60,657 nt of DNA from Thermoanaerobacter sp. A7A (GTDB lineage: Bacteria; Bacillota; Thermoanaerobacteria; Thermoanaerobacterales; Thermoanaerobacteraceae): the NCBI RefSeq assembly GCF_000445185.1, contig NZ_AVAF01000164.1:1-60657 (forward strand), written 5' to 3'. Positions within the stretch are counted from its first letter, which is position 1. Each line of letters opens with the position of its first letter. Shown piece after piece: positions 7,734 through 15,990 of the stretch. The notes under the pieces are model-generated. The model was given only the letters and a program-made list of their open reading frames with translations. It searched no databases and was not told the origin of the DNA. The position numbers and the translations under genes are program-made.

Positions 7734-7967
7734 GGGTATAAGCATTTCGTCGGTCATGTCAAGGCCGTAGACCATTCCTCTGGCCCAACGTACTTTGGTG
7801 CGATGAAAACGTCGATGCTTGAGGTTGTGAAATGGGATGAGAGATTTTCAACCAAGGCTGTTGAGCGTATTTTAGATGATAAGCTTACCTGGCGAGCTAA
7901 AAGAAAGGTGGTTGATAAGTTAGTAGCCACCTATATTTTGCAGGGGTATTTGGATTATATGATATAA
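7734..7967 (+). pseudogene. Unrecognised C-terminal protein fragment, 77 residues
   Basis: Directly after the activase stop codon the same frame stays open to TAA at 7965-7967. It reads HVKAVDHSSGPTYFGAMKTS, then VVKWDERFSTKAVERILDDK and ATYILQGYLDYMI. Codon use and the continuous frame suggest real protein sequence, but there is no start signal before the internal ATG 7803 and no family I recognise. GC content looks higher than in the neighbours. I read it as the tail of a lost gene brought in by recombination. Confidence 0.35.
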
Positions 7968-7997
7968 ATCAAAAGTAGCTTAGGTTGGTTTGGAATA

Positions 7998-8026
7998 TTG
8001 AATTTATTATAAGTAAGTGTTATATT
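7998..8026 (+). promoter_or_regulatory. Sigma-A promoter of the nad operon
   Basis: TTGAAT at 7998-8003 and TATATT at 8021-8026 are separated by 17 bp and lie about 36 bp before the nadA start. No NiaR- or NrtR-like operator was recognised by eye. Confidence 0.55.
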
Positions 8027-8061
8027 AAAAATAAAATTTTAGATTAAAGGTAGTGATTTAA

Positions 8062-8973
8062 TTGGATATGAATACCTTAAAAGAAGTGATATTCAATTTA
8101 AAAAAACAAAAAAATGCAATAATAGTAGCGCATAATTACCAAATTGATGATGTGCAGGAGATTGCTGATTTTGTGGGTGATTCGTTTTACCTTAGCAAAG
8201 TTTGTGCTGAAAGAGAGGAAAATGTTATAGTATTTTGTGGGGTCCATTTTATGGCCGAAAGTGCAAAGATATTATCACCACAAAAAAAGGTTTTGCTACC
8301 CGAGATCGATGCAGGATGTCCCCTAGCTGACATGATCACAGCTGATGATGTGGACAGATTAAAAGAAAAGTATCCTGATTATTCAATAGTGTGTTATATT
8401 AATTCTCCTGCTTCTGTTAAAGCAAAATCGGATGTTATATGCACTTCCTCAAATGCCATTAAGGTAGTGAGGAATATTCCAAATAACAAGATCATTTTTT
8501 TGCCAGATAAAAATTTGGGGTTATTCGTAAAGAAAAATGTTCCTGAGAAGGATATAATTTTGTGGGAAGGCTTTTGCATTACACACTATAAAATCAAAAA
8601 GGAGGATGTCTTAAAGGCAAAGTCTGCTTACCCAGATGCACTGCTTTTGGTTCATCCTGAATGTAGAGAAGAGGTTGTTGAGCTTGCTGACTTTGTTGGC
8701 AGTACTAAACAGATAATTGATTTTGCAACATCTTCATCTGCAAAGGAATTCATCATAGGTACAGAAACGGGGGTTTTATATAGTCTGAAAAAGCTAAACC
8801 CTGAAAAGGAATTTTATCTCCTTCATCCGGGAATGGTTTGTCCGAACATGAAAAAGATAACATTAACCTCTCTAAGAGAGGCTTTGCTGTATGAAAGATA
8901 TGAGATAAATGTGGATGAGAATGTTTTAGAGGGTGCTCAAAGAGCATTAAGAAAGATGCTTCAAATTGGTTAA
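8062..8973 (+). CDS. nadA: Quinolinate synthase
   Basis: NadA condenses iminoaspartate with dihydroxyacetone phosphate to quinolinate, the second step of de novo NAD synthesis. The 303-residue length is normal. The three [4Fe-4S] cysteines are visible in DAGCPLAD (about residue 86), WEGFCITH (about 171) and GMVCPNMKK (about 258); the N-terminal AHNYQ and the HPEC motif are also present. The start is TTG 8062 behind AAAGGTAGTG, with ATG 8068 as an in-frame alternative. It is the first gene of nadABC, reading straight into nadB. Confidence 0.95.
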   Translation: MDMNTLKEVIFNLKKQKNAIIVAHNYQIDDVQEIADFVGDSFYLSKVCAEREENVIVFCGVHFMAESAKILSPQKKVLLPEIDAGCPLADMITADDVDRLKEKYPDYSIVCYINSPASVKAKSDVICTSSNAIKVVRNIPNNKIIFLPDKNLGLFVKKNVPEKDIILWEGFCITHYKIKKEDVLKAKSAYPDALLLVHPECREEVVELADFVGSTKQIIDFATSSSAKEFIIGTETGVLYSLKKLNPEKEFYLLHPGMVCPNMKKITLTSLREALLYERYEINVDENVLEGAQRALRKMLQIG

Positions 8974-8992
8974 GTTTATGGAGATGATTGAA

Positions 8993-10612
8993 TTGATAGA
9001 TATAAAAAGATATGTTTGGGATTTTGATATAAAAAAAGATGATATAGCCACATTTGATGTTGTGATTATAGGAACTGGGGTGGCGGGGCTATATACTGCT
9101 GTCAACCTTGACAGAAGGCTAAAGGTTGCCATGGTTACTAAAGAAACAATTCAGATTAGCAATACCACCCTTGCTCAGGGTGGTATTGCAGCACCCATTA
9201 GCAGCGATGATAGTCCAGATATCCATTATATGGACACTATCAAGGCAGGGGCTGGCTTGTGCAGCTCCAAAATGGTAAGAATATTAGTAGATGAAGCTCT
9301 ACTTAATATAGAGATCTTGTTAAATATGAGGATTCCTTTTGATTTGGATGATGAAGGCGAAATTGTTTTAGGTCAAGAAGGAGCTCATAGCAGAAAAAGA
9401 ATAATTCATGCAAGCGGCGATGCAACAGGAAGAATTATCTCAGAGCATTTGGGCTTGAAATTAAAGACATATGAAAATGTTACAGTTTTTGAAAATACAT
9501 TTTTAGTAGATATAATAACAATTGACAATACTGCCGTAGGTGTTTTGCTCTCGCAAAAGGAAAAGAATTTAATTCTATTTGCAAAATATATAGTATTAGC
9601 ATCTGGTGGATATGGGTATTTATATAAATACACTACAAATCCTGAGGTAACCACTGGTGATGGTTGTGCTGTAGCTATAAGATGTGGTGCAAAAGTTGTT
9701 GATATGGAGTTTGTGCAGTTCCATCCCACTGTTTTATTTCATCCAATGAACAAGAGCTTTTTAATCTCAGAGGCGGTCAGAGGAGAAGGTGGGATACTAT
9801 ACAATATCAAAGGCGAGAGATTTATGTCAAACTACCATCCTTTAGCCGAACTAGCTCCGCGAGATGTTGTTGCAAGATCTATTTATTTTGAAATGCAAAA
9901 GACAAATGCTGAAAATGTTTTTTTAGATGTCACTCATCTTGACAAGGAGTTTATAAAAAGAAGGTTTCCTAACATATACAGTAATTGTATCAAGTTAGGA
10001 TTGGATATAACCAAAGAAAGAATACCAGTAGCTCCTGCTCAGCATTATAGTATGGGTGGTGTGTTATCAGACGAAAATGGAAGGACCACAGTTGAGAACC
10101 TGTTTGTATGCGGTGAAGCTGCAGGGACAATGGTCCATGGCGCAAATAGACTAGCATCTAACTCACTTTTAGAGGGTTTGGTCTTTGGTCGAAGAATTGC
10201 ACAGTTTATTAATAATCATCAAGTGGGAAGTCTAAAAATTACTTCTATTATTAGTCACAAAGAAGAGTATGAAAATGTCAACTTAGATATAATTTCCGAA
10301 ACTGAGCTGCTAAGAGAAAAGATGAGTTCTCAAGCAGGAATAGTTAGGGAAAAAGATGGTTTAAGAAACCTTTTGGATTTTTTAATAATTAAGTTAGACT
10401 ATCTAAAAAATAAAAAACTCCAAACTTTAAAAGAGATAGAGTTTTATAATATGCTCACAGTAGCGTACCCAATTGTTCAAGCAGCATTGACGAGAGAAGA
10501 AAGCAGAGGTTCTCATTATAGATGCGACTTTCCACAACAGGATGATACTAATTGGAAAAAGCATCTTACATTTTGCTTAAATGGTTGGGAGGTAATTGAT
10601 GTAAATGCTTAA
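8993..10612 (+). CDS. nadB: L-aspartate oxidase
   Basis: NadB oxidises L-aspartate to iminoaspartate with FAD, using fumarate or another acceptor in anaerobes. The FAD-binding VVIIGTGVAGLYTAVNL (near residue 20), the substrate-domain HPTVLFHP, GEGGILYN and the C-terminal ANRLASNSLLEGLVFGRR are all present. The start is uncertain: TTG 8993 has GGAG nine bases upstream and gives an N-terminus of usual length, while ATG 8978 lacks a Shine-Dalgarno site. It overlaps nadC at its end, consistent with translational coupling and a NadA-NadB complex that channels unstable iminoaspartate. Confidence 0.94.
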   Translation: MIDIKRYVWDFDIKKDDIATFDVVIIGTGVAGLYTAVNLDRRLKVAMVTKETIQISNTTLAQGGIAAPISSDDSPDIHYMDTIKAGAGLCSSKMVRILVDEALLNIEILLNMRIPFDLDDEGEIVLGQEGAHSRKRIIHASGDATGRIISEHLGLKLKTYENVTVFENTFLVDIITIDNTAVGVLLSQKEKNLILFAKYIVLASGGYGYLYKYTTNPEVTTGDGCAVAIRCGAKVVDMEFVQFHPTVLFHPMNKSFLISEAVRGEGGILYNIKGERFMSNYHPLAELAPRDVVARSIYFEMQKTNAENVFLDVTHLDKEFIKRRFPNIYSNCIKLGLDITKERIPVAPAQHYSMGGVLSDENGRTTVENLFVCGEAAGTMVHGANRLASNSLLEGLVFGRRIAQFINNHQVGSLKITSIISHKEEYENVNLDIISETELLREKMSSQAGIVREKDGLRNLLDFLIIKLDYLKNKKLQTLKEIEFYNMLTVAYPIVQAALTREESRGSHYRCDFPQQDDTNWKKHLTFCLNGWEVIDVNA

Positions 10613-11441
10613 CTTTATTGCCATTGATAGATTGATAAAAGAGGCACTTTTAGAGGACATGCCATATGGAGATATAACAACCGATTTGCTAATACCTGAC
10701 GAAAGCGTTTCAGATGCCATTTTAAAGGTTAAAGAAGATGGGATTTTATGTGGAATAGATGTAGCAAAGAGAGTATTTTTTTTGTTGGATGAGAATATAA
10801 GATTTGAGAAGTTGAAAAAAGATGGAGATAGGATAAAAAAGGGAGAGATTATTGCCAAGATTCAAGGAAATTCTAGAGCAATTCTAAAAGGAGAGAGATT
10901 GGCTTTAAATCTTATTCAAAGGATGAGTGGAATTGCTACAATGACAAACAAATATGCAGAGAAAATAAAGAACTATAAAGCGGTTGTGACAGAAACAAGA
11001 AAGACAATGCCACTTTTACGAATGCTTGATAAATATGCGGTATTTATAGGTGGTGGTAAGAATCATAGGTATTCTTTATCTGATGCAGTATTGATAAAGG
11101 ATAATCATATAAAAGCTGTTGGAAGTATAAAAGAGGCTATTGCAAGCGCAAAAAAGAGCATTCCACATACTATGAAAGTTGAGGTTGAAGTAAGAAACAT
11201 TGATGAGTTCAAGGAAGCGTTAGAGGCAGGAGCAGATATTATCATGCTTGACCACTTTACTATTGATCAATTGAAAGAAGCTGTTTTACTGGCGGAAGGC
11301 AGGGTTTTGATTGAAGCCTCTGGAAATGTTACTCTTGAGAATATTGAAGAGATTGCAAAAACAGGTGTGGATATAATTTCTGTTGGAGCAATTACTCATT
11401 CGGTTGAAAGTCTTGATATAAGCCTTGATTTTGTTGATTAA
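10605..11441 (+). CDS. nadC: Nicotinate-nucleotide pyrophosphorylase (quinolinate phosphoribosyltransferase)
   Basis: NadC converts quinolinate and PRPP to nicotinate mononucleotide and CO2. The 278-residue length fits. Motifs include LLEDMPYGDITTDLL near the N-terminus, RMSGIATMT, TRKTMPLLRMLDKYAV with GGGKNHRYSL, LIKDNH, and EVEVRN...ADIIMLDHF. The ATG at 10605 overlaps the nadB stop by 8 bp and has GGAGGT at 10587-10592. It closes the nad operon; no terminator is evident before the next unit. Confidence 0.95.
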   Translation: MLNFIAIDRLIKEALLEDMPYGDITTDLLIPDESVSDAILKVKEDGILCGIDVAKRVFFLLDENIRFEKLKKDGDRIKKGEIIAKIQGNSRAILKGERLALNLIQRMSGIATMTNKYAEKIKNYKAVVTETRKTMPLLRMLDKYAVFIGGGKNHRYSLSDAVLIKDNHIKAVGSIKEAIASAKKSIPHTMKVEVEVRNIDEFKEALEAGADIIMLDHFTIDQLKEAVLLAEGRVLIEASGNVTLENIEEIAKTGVDIISVGAITHSVESLDISLDFVD

Positions 11442-11458
11442 AATTGTGGGGGGAAGAG

Positions 11459-11530
11459 ATGCTTAAAAAGGTATGTTGTCCATTGGATGATTGCAACTTT
11501 CGATATCTTACCTGCCGAATTCAAGTTTAG
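11459..11530 (+). CDS. Tiny cysteine-rich frame (23 residues) before the AAA+ gene
   Basis: A purine-rich GGGGGGAAGAG directly precedes ATG 11459. The frame encodes MLKKVCCPLDDCNFRYLTC and four more residues before a stop at 11528-11530, 16 bp before the AAA+ ATPase start. Four cysteines in 23 residues (CC-x4-C-x6-C) is striking. It may be a small metal-binding peptide, a leader peptide, or the truncated N-terminus of a zinc-ribbon protein. No family is recognised. Confidence 0.35.
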   Translation: MLKKVCCPLDDCNFRYLTCRIQV

Positions 11531-11546
11531 AAAGGAGGAATTTTAA

Positions 11547-12638
11547 ATGGGTAAGGAAAAAATTGCAGTGGCATTGGCAGTACAGGCAAAAGTGCCTGTT
11601 ATTTTATGGGGAGATCCTGGAACAGGCAAAACATCTTTTATTATTTCGCTGGGAGAACAGCTCGGCATCCCAGTGGAAACAGTAATAGCCTCTATACGGG
11701 AACCGAGCGACTTCTCAGGGCTTCCCATCATAGTCAACGGGGAAGCAAAAATGGCGCCGCCTGCATGGGCAAAAAGGTTGGCGGAGGCAGGAGAAGGACT
11801 TTTATTTCTAGACGAGATTTCCACTGCTCCGCCGGCTGTTCAGGCAGCTTTGTTAAGAGTCGTCCTAGATAGAGTAGTGGGCGACTTGAAACTGCCTGAC
11901 GGCATAGCAGTAGTGGCAGCTGCTAATCCACCTCAGCAGGCAGCATACGGATGGGACTTGACACCAGCGCTGGCTAACAGGTTCTGTCACATAGATTGGA
12001 AACCCAACGCTAGTGAGTGGGTAGAAGACTTCGTAATAGACTTTAAGAAAGAAAAAGAAAATATACCCCTTCTTCCAAAAGATTGGAAGAAGGGGTTAGC
12101 AAAGACAAAGAACCTTATTGCAGCATTCATACATGCTCGCCCACAGCTGCTTCATCAGCTACCAAAGGAGGAGAGCTATGCTGGCCGTGCATGGGCGTCA
12201 CGACGTTCATGGGAAATGACCGCCTACTTGATGACAGCAAGTGATGCTGCTGGAGCAGATGAAGATGTAAAAATCATCCTTACTGCAGGCTGTATAGGGG
12301 AAGGAACAGCGATAGAATTTCTAGCTTGGGTAAAGGATTTAGATCTGCCCAACCCAGAAGACCTTTTAAAAAATCCCGCGAGCTTTAAGCTTCCGACTCG
12401 CGGCGATAAGGCCTATGCAGTATTGGCTGGTGTAGCCCAGGCTGTTGTAGAAAAGCCGACAAAAGAAAGATGGCTTGCAGCTTGGGAGATATTAGGAGAG
12501 GCAGCCAAGCAGGGAGGACGGGACATAGCAGCAGGGGCGATCAGGATCCTCATCACTGCAAGACAGAAAGACTTCCCGCTGCCAACGAAGCAGATACAGG
12601 AATTCGTCACGCTCCTAAAAACTGCAGGACTGATCTGA
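11547..12638 (+). CDS. MoxR-type AAA+ ATPase
   Basis: This 363-residue ATPase has Walker A GDPGTGKT (residues 22-29), Walker B LLFLDE (85-90), sensor-1-like VVAAANPP and the LTPALANRFCHIDW segment where the arginine finger is expected. After the AAA+ core the C-terminal 180 residues are helical and family-specific. MoxR-type ATPases act as chaperones remodelling VWA-protein partners, and a VWA gene lies 315 bp downstream on the same strand. AAAGGAGG sits eight bases before ATG. The gene is noticeably more GC-rich than the nad and ridA genes, which suggests acquisition. Function of the pair here is unknown. Confidence 0.85.
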   Translation: MGKEKIAVALAVQAKVPVILWGDPGTGKTSFIISLGEQLGIPVETVIASIREPSDFSGLPIIVNGEAKMAPPAWAKRLAEAGEGLLFLDEISTAPPAVQAALLRVVLDRVVGDLKLPDGIAVVAAANPPQQAAYGWDLTPALANRFCHIDWKPNASEWVEDFVIDFKKEKENIPLLPKDWKKGLAKTKNLIAAFIHARPQLLHQLPKEESYAGRAWASRRSWEMTAYLMTASDAAGADEDVKIILTAGCIGEGTAIEFLAWVKDLDLPNPEDLLKNPASFKLPTRGDKAYAVLAGVAQAVVEKPTKERWLAAWEILGEAAKQGGRDIAAGAIRILITARQKDFPLPTKQIQEFVTLLKTAGLI

Positions 12639-12654
12639 CATGCTCTCTTTTTTA

Positions 12655-12680
12655 TTGTTTTTTAAAAAACATGGTATAAT
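12655..12680 (+). promoter_or_regulatory. Extended -10 promoter upstream of the VWA gene
   Basis: TGGTATAAT at 12672-12680 is a textbook extended -10 element. The -35 is weak: TTGTTT at 12655-12660 leaves a 14-bp spacer, and the 17-bp position holds TTATTG. It would start a transcript with a leader of roughly 270 nt before the VWA gene. Confidence 0.5.
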
Positions 12681-12686
12681 AAGAAT

Positions 12687-12953
12687 ATAATTAAAAAGAT
12701 TGCCGACATAATTTCTCTTTTCTATAAAGAGGTAGTCTGTAAAATCCTTAAAATGTTTTTTTGGAACATGCAGAAAGCATAAAGCATGTTAATTATTTTA
12801 AAATTACTTGTTTAAGAAATTTAATAAATGAAAGACGAGAGAAACAGCAGAAATATTTTTGCTGTTTTAAAACTTTTTAAAGTGAAATTAAGGGGAATTC
12901 AGTAATTTTTTTATAATTTTGAATTCCTCTTTTTACAAAAGGAGAGGGTTTTT
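12687..12953 (+). promoter_or_regulatory. Structured 5' leader with four hairpins before the VWA gene
   Basis: The 315-bp gap between the AAA+ and VWA genes has no frame I believe, but four successive hairpins. CTCTTT/AAAGAG lies at 12715-12731. AACATGC/GCATGTT lies at 12765-12790. AAACAGCA/TGCTGTTT lies at 12842-12867. AGGGGAATTC at 12891-12900 pairs with GAATTCCTCT at 12921-12930, with one G-T pair, and is followed by a short T run. The last hairpin looks like an attenuator placed just before the AAAGGAGAGGG ribosome site. I do not recognise a known riboswitch class. Confidence 0.45.
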
Positions 12954-14174
12954 ATGCTGTTACCTCCAAAAATGCAGGCTGCAAGGTTCAGGCTTATTCA
13001 AGAAAGGCCGTACCTTGCCTCAGCTCTGTGGGCTCTGCAGACTGTTGAAAAGCCAGGGCTAGGAACGATGGCAGTAGACAGAAGATGGCGGTTATATTAT
13101 GATCCTGCAGTAGAAAATATATGGAGCATAGAAGAGATCATGGGTATTTTGTATCACCAAACTCTCCACATGCTGCGGGATCATGCAAACAGACTTGTAA
13201 ACTTTCCGCCAGACATTGCAAACATTGCAGCCGATGCAGAAATAAACGACGACATCTTAGCAGAAAAAATAAAACTTCCAGAAGAAGCGATAACTCCTGA
13301 AAAGTTAGGGCTGCCCCCAAAACTCCTTGCCGAAGAATACGCAGAAAAAATTATGGAAAAACAAAACACATCCTCAGCTTGGAATTCCCCTACTGCCAAT
13401 GATCAAAAAGAGGGAAACATACCACAGCCTGCAGCAGGGAGGTGCGGTTCAATTGCAACAGGACAGCCCGAACCGTGGGAACTCCCAGATACAGATAAAG
13501 AAACCCCGGGTATTTCAAGTGCAGAGCAAGAAATTATTAGAAAAGAAGTAGCAACTGCAATAAAAGCAGAAGCATCAAAAGATATAGGCGCTGTTCCAGC
13601 ACATCTAACACGCTGGGCAGAAGAAAAATTAAAACCCAAAATTAATTGGAGAAAAGAACTTGCTTCTGTTGTAAGGAATGCAACTGCAACAATATCAGGC
13701 ATGGTGGATTATTCATACAGTCGTCCATCAAGGAGACAAAGTACAATACAAAATGTTGTCCTGCCTTTCCTAAGACAGCCTACACCAAGTGTTGCAGTTG
13801 TTGTCGACACGTCAGGCAGTATGTCAGACAACATGTTGTCGCAGGCACTTGCAGAAATTGACGGTATATTAAAATCTATGGGATTAAGAGAAGGAATAAA
13901 ATACATTGCCTGCGACTACAACGTACATGTTGTCGACAAAATAACAAACATAAAACAAATTAATTTAAAGGGTGGAGGTGGGACAAATATGGGAAAAGGA
14001 ATTGAAGCAGCAGCAAAGTTAAAACCACGTCCAAATATCTGTGTGGTTTTAACAGATGGCTATACATCATGGCCTGATAATCCACCACCAAAGATGAAAA
14101 TAATAATTGGGCTTATAAACAACGAAGATGTAGAAGTACCAAGGTGGGCCAAAAAGGTTGTGATAAAAGAGTAG
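12954..14174 (+). CDS. DUF2201-type protein: degenerate metallopeptidase-like domain plus VWA domain
   Basis: The 406-residue protein combines an N-terminal putative metallopeptidase-like domain (about residues 1-150), a polar Pro/Glu-rich linker (about 150-210), and a C-terminal VWA-like domain. The first has LYHQTLHMLRDHANR: H68 and H72 are placed as in HExxH, but glutamine (Q69) replaces the catalytic glutamate. The VWA domain has the MIDAS motif VVDTSGSMS (about 283-291), a GGGGTNMGKGIEAA segment and VVLTDGYT. Pairing of COG3864/DUF2201 VWA proteins with MoxR ATPases is established. Its own promoter and leader imply separate control from the ATPase. Ends in a strong terminator. Confidence 0.85.
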   Translation: MLLPPKMQAARFRLIQERPYLASALWALQTVEKPGLGTMAVDRRWRLYYDPAVENIWSIEEIMGILYHQTLHMLRDHANRLVNFPPDIANIAADAEINDDILAEKIKLPEEAITPEKLGLPPKLLAEEYAEKIMEKQNTSSAWNSPTANDQKEGNIPQPAAGRCGSIATGQPEPWELPDTDKETPGISSAEQEIIRKEVATAIKAEASKDIGAVPAHLTRWAEEKLKPKINWRKELASVVRNATATISGMVDYSYSRPSRRQSTIQNVVLPFLRQPTPSVAVVVDTSGSMSDNMLSQALAEIDGILKSMGLREGIKYIACDYNVHVVDKITNIKQINLKGGGGTNMGKGIEAAAKLKPRPNICVVLTDGYTSWPDNPPPKMKIIIGLINNEDVEVPRWAKKVVIKE

Positions 14175-14205
14175 TATCTTTTTTGGATACTGCTCTTATT
14201 TTTTT
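14168..14205 (+). terminator. Intrinsic terminator overlapping the VWA stop codon
   Basis: AGAGTAGTATC at 14168-14178 pairs with GATACTGCTCT at 14186-14196 (11 bp, one G-T pair), followed by TTATTTTTTT. The stem includes the last codon and stop of the VWA gene. Confidence 0.85.
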
Positions 14206-14439
14206 ATAGGTTCGTTGTCAAGAGTTGGGGTGGGTATTTTCTGGATATCTGTCTTTGCTTTTTAGATTAGAGCACAATATCATTATTAGAAACTTTATAC
14301 AATGAATGTAACTCTATTATACTAACCAATATTGATGAAACATGTCTAGTAGTGGTGATAAAAACATCTGATTCTAGTTCAAGGGATTTTTATAGAAAAA
14401 TTTGGGTTTGACCGTAAAATTAAAAAACCAGCAAAAAAA

Positions 14440-14468
14440 TTGACATTTTAAACTCTACAGATTAAAAA
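14440..14468 (+). promoter_or_regulatory. Candidate sigma-A promoter of the repeat-protein gene
   Basis: A consensus TTGACA at 14440-14445 is followed after 17 bp by TAAAAA (14463-14468), a weak -10. The 230 bp before it (14206-14439) hold no gene I can support. Confidence 0.45.
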
Positions 14469-14500
14469 TAATAGTAAAGAGGGAAAAAGAGGTGAATACA

Positions 14501-15964
14501 GTGAAATACCAAGAGGCTTATAAATTATTAAGTGACGGATATCGCTTCGATCCGCAAAAAGAGAAAAAAATATTAAAGCTAAAAAATGAAAGAGGCTGGA
14601 CAATAGCCCATGAGCAGGCAAAAAACGGATACCGATTTGATCCTGTTCGTGATAAAGACATATTAATGTTAAAGAGCATCAACGGAGAAACTGTGGCACA
14701 TGTGCAGGCGTCATGCGGATATAGATTTGACCCGATACGTGACAAAGAAATATTAATGATAACAGATAAAAAAAGGCAAACGGTAGCACATATACAAGCA
14801 AAAAAGGGTCACTTTTTTGATCCTGTTTGCGATAAAGGAATATTAATGCTGGCAGATAAGGAAGGTTGGAGAGTAGCTCATGAACAGGCGAAGAGGGGAT
14901 ACATTTTTGACACCCTAAGAGACAAAGGAATATTAATGCTGTCCACTTATGATGGCTGGGCAGTAGCCCATCAGCAAGCAGAAGAAGGATATTTTTTTAG
15001 CCCTAAAAAAGACAAAGATATATTAAAACTTGCTGATAAATATGGAAGAACCGTAGCTCATATACAGGCACGAAAAGGCTATATATTTGATCCTGTCAAT
15101 GACAAAGAGATACTCACATTGAAAGATAAAAACAACTGGACAGTAGCACATGTCCAAGCTTTTTATGGTTATATATTTGATCCTGTTAAAGACAAAGAAA
15201 TACTCATGTTGGCAGATAACAACGGTTGGACAACAGCCCATATACAAGTATTACGGGGGAAATACGCATTTGATCCTGTTCGCGACAAAAAAGTATTAAT
15301 GCAAGCAAACAAAAGTGGATTAACAGTTGCCCATTTCCAAGCAAAAAATGGATACAAATTTGACCCAGTAAGGGATAAAGAAATTTTAATATTGGCAAAT
15401 AATGATGGATACACAGTAGCACACGAGCAGGTACTGCAGGGATACTTTTTCGATTTGGTACGCGATAAAGATATTTTGAAAATCAGTGATTCCACAGGTG
15501 AAACAGTTGCATGGCAGCAGATAAGAAACATGAGAACGGAAGAATTAAGAGAGTTAAAAGAAGAAGAAATAGTAAACGTATTAAAACTCACTGCGAATAC
15601 AAAAACAGGAGACACGATAGCACACATGCTTATAAGAAAGAGAAGAATCAAAATTAAAGAAATTGTACCAAATCACTACAAAGAAATATTCATGTTAACA
15701 AATAATGATGCCTGGACAGTAGCACATGAGCAAGTATCAGTCGGATATTATTTTGATCCTGTGAAAGAAAGAGAAATATTAATGTTAAAAGACAAAAATG
15801 GGCAAAGTGTAGCTCACATACAAGCAAGTAGAGGATATATATTTGATGTTGAAGGAGACAAAGAGATCTTGGAACTGACTAATAATGATGGAGTGTCAGT
15901 AGAAGAAATACGAAACGAAAAAATTATTGAAATACTAATAAATGGAAATAAAGACAAAAAATAA
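14501..15964 (+). CDS. Ankyrin-like tandem-repeat protein (about 14 repeats of 30 residues)
   Basis: The whole 487-residue protein is built from 30-residue repeats with the consensus GYxFDPVRDKEILML, then xDKNGWTVAHxQAxx. About 11 run in direct succession; a divergent insert (about residues 345-400, TEELRELKEEEIVNVLKL) interrupts them, then three more follow. 'D-x-x-G-x-T-V-A-H-x-x-A-x-x-G' matches the first helix and turn of ankyrin repeats, though the unit is three residues shorter. Such scaffolds usually bind proteins. GTG 14501 is preferred since GAGGTG lies six bases upstream; GTG 14492 is in frame. It follows the MoxR-VWA pair on the same strand. Confidence 0.8.
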   Translation: MKYQEAYKLLSDGYRFDPQKEKKILKLKNERGWTIAHEQAKNGYRFDPVRDKDILMLKSINGETVAHVQASCGYRFDPIRDKEILMITDKKRQTVAHIQAKKGHFFDPVCDKGILMLADKEGWRVAHEQAKRGYIFDTLRDKGILMLSTYDGWAVAHQQAEEGYFFSPKKDKDILKLADKYGRTVAHIQARKGYIFDPVNDKEILTLKDKNNWTVAHVQAFYGYIFDPVKDKEILMLADNNGWTTAHIQVLRGKYAFDPVRDKKVLMQANKSGLTVAHFQAKNGYKFDPVRDKEILILANNDGYTVAHEQVLQGYFFDLVRDKDILKISDSTGETVAWQQIRNMRTEELRELKEEEIVNVLKLTANTKTGDTIAHMLIRKRRIKIKEIVPNHYKEIFMLTNNDAWTVAHEQVSVGYYFDPVKEREILMLKDKNGQSVAHIQASRGYIFDVEGDKEILELTNNDGVSVEEIRNEKIIEILINGNKDKK

Positions 15965-15990
15965 AAATATAAAAAAGAAGGTGAATTACC

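Noticed and set aside
14540-15900. Regularly spaced DNA repeats that could suggest a CRISPR array
   Set aside because: The period is 90 bp, the copies are in frame and degenerate at third positions, and they encode a repeat protein. No identical repeat/spacer pattern or cas genes occur in the window.
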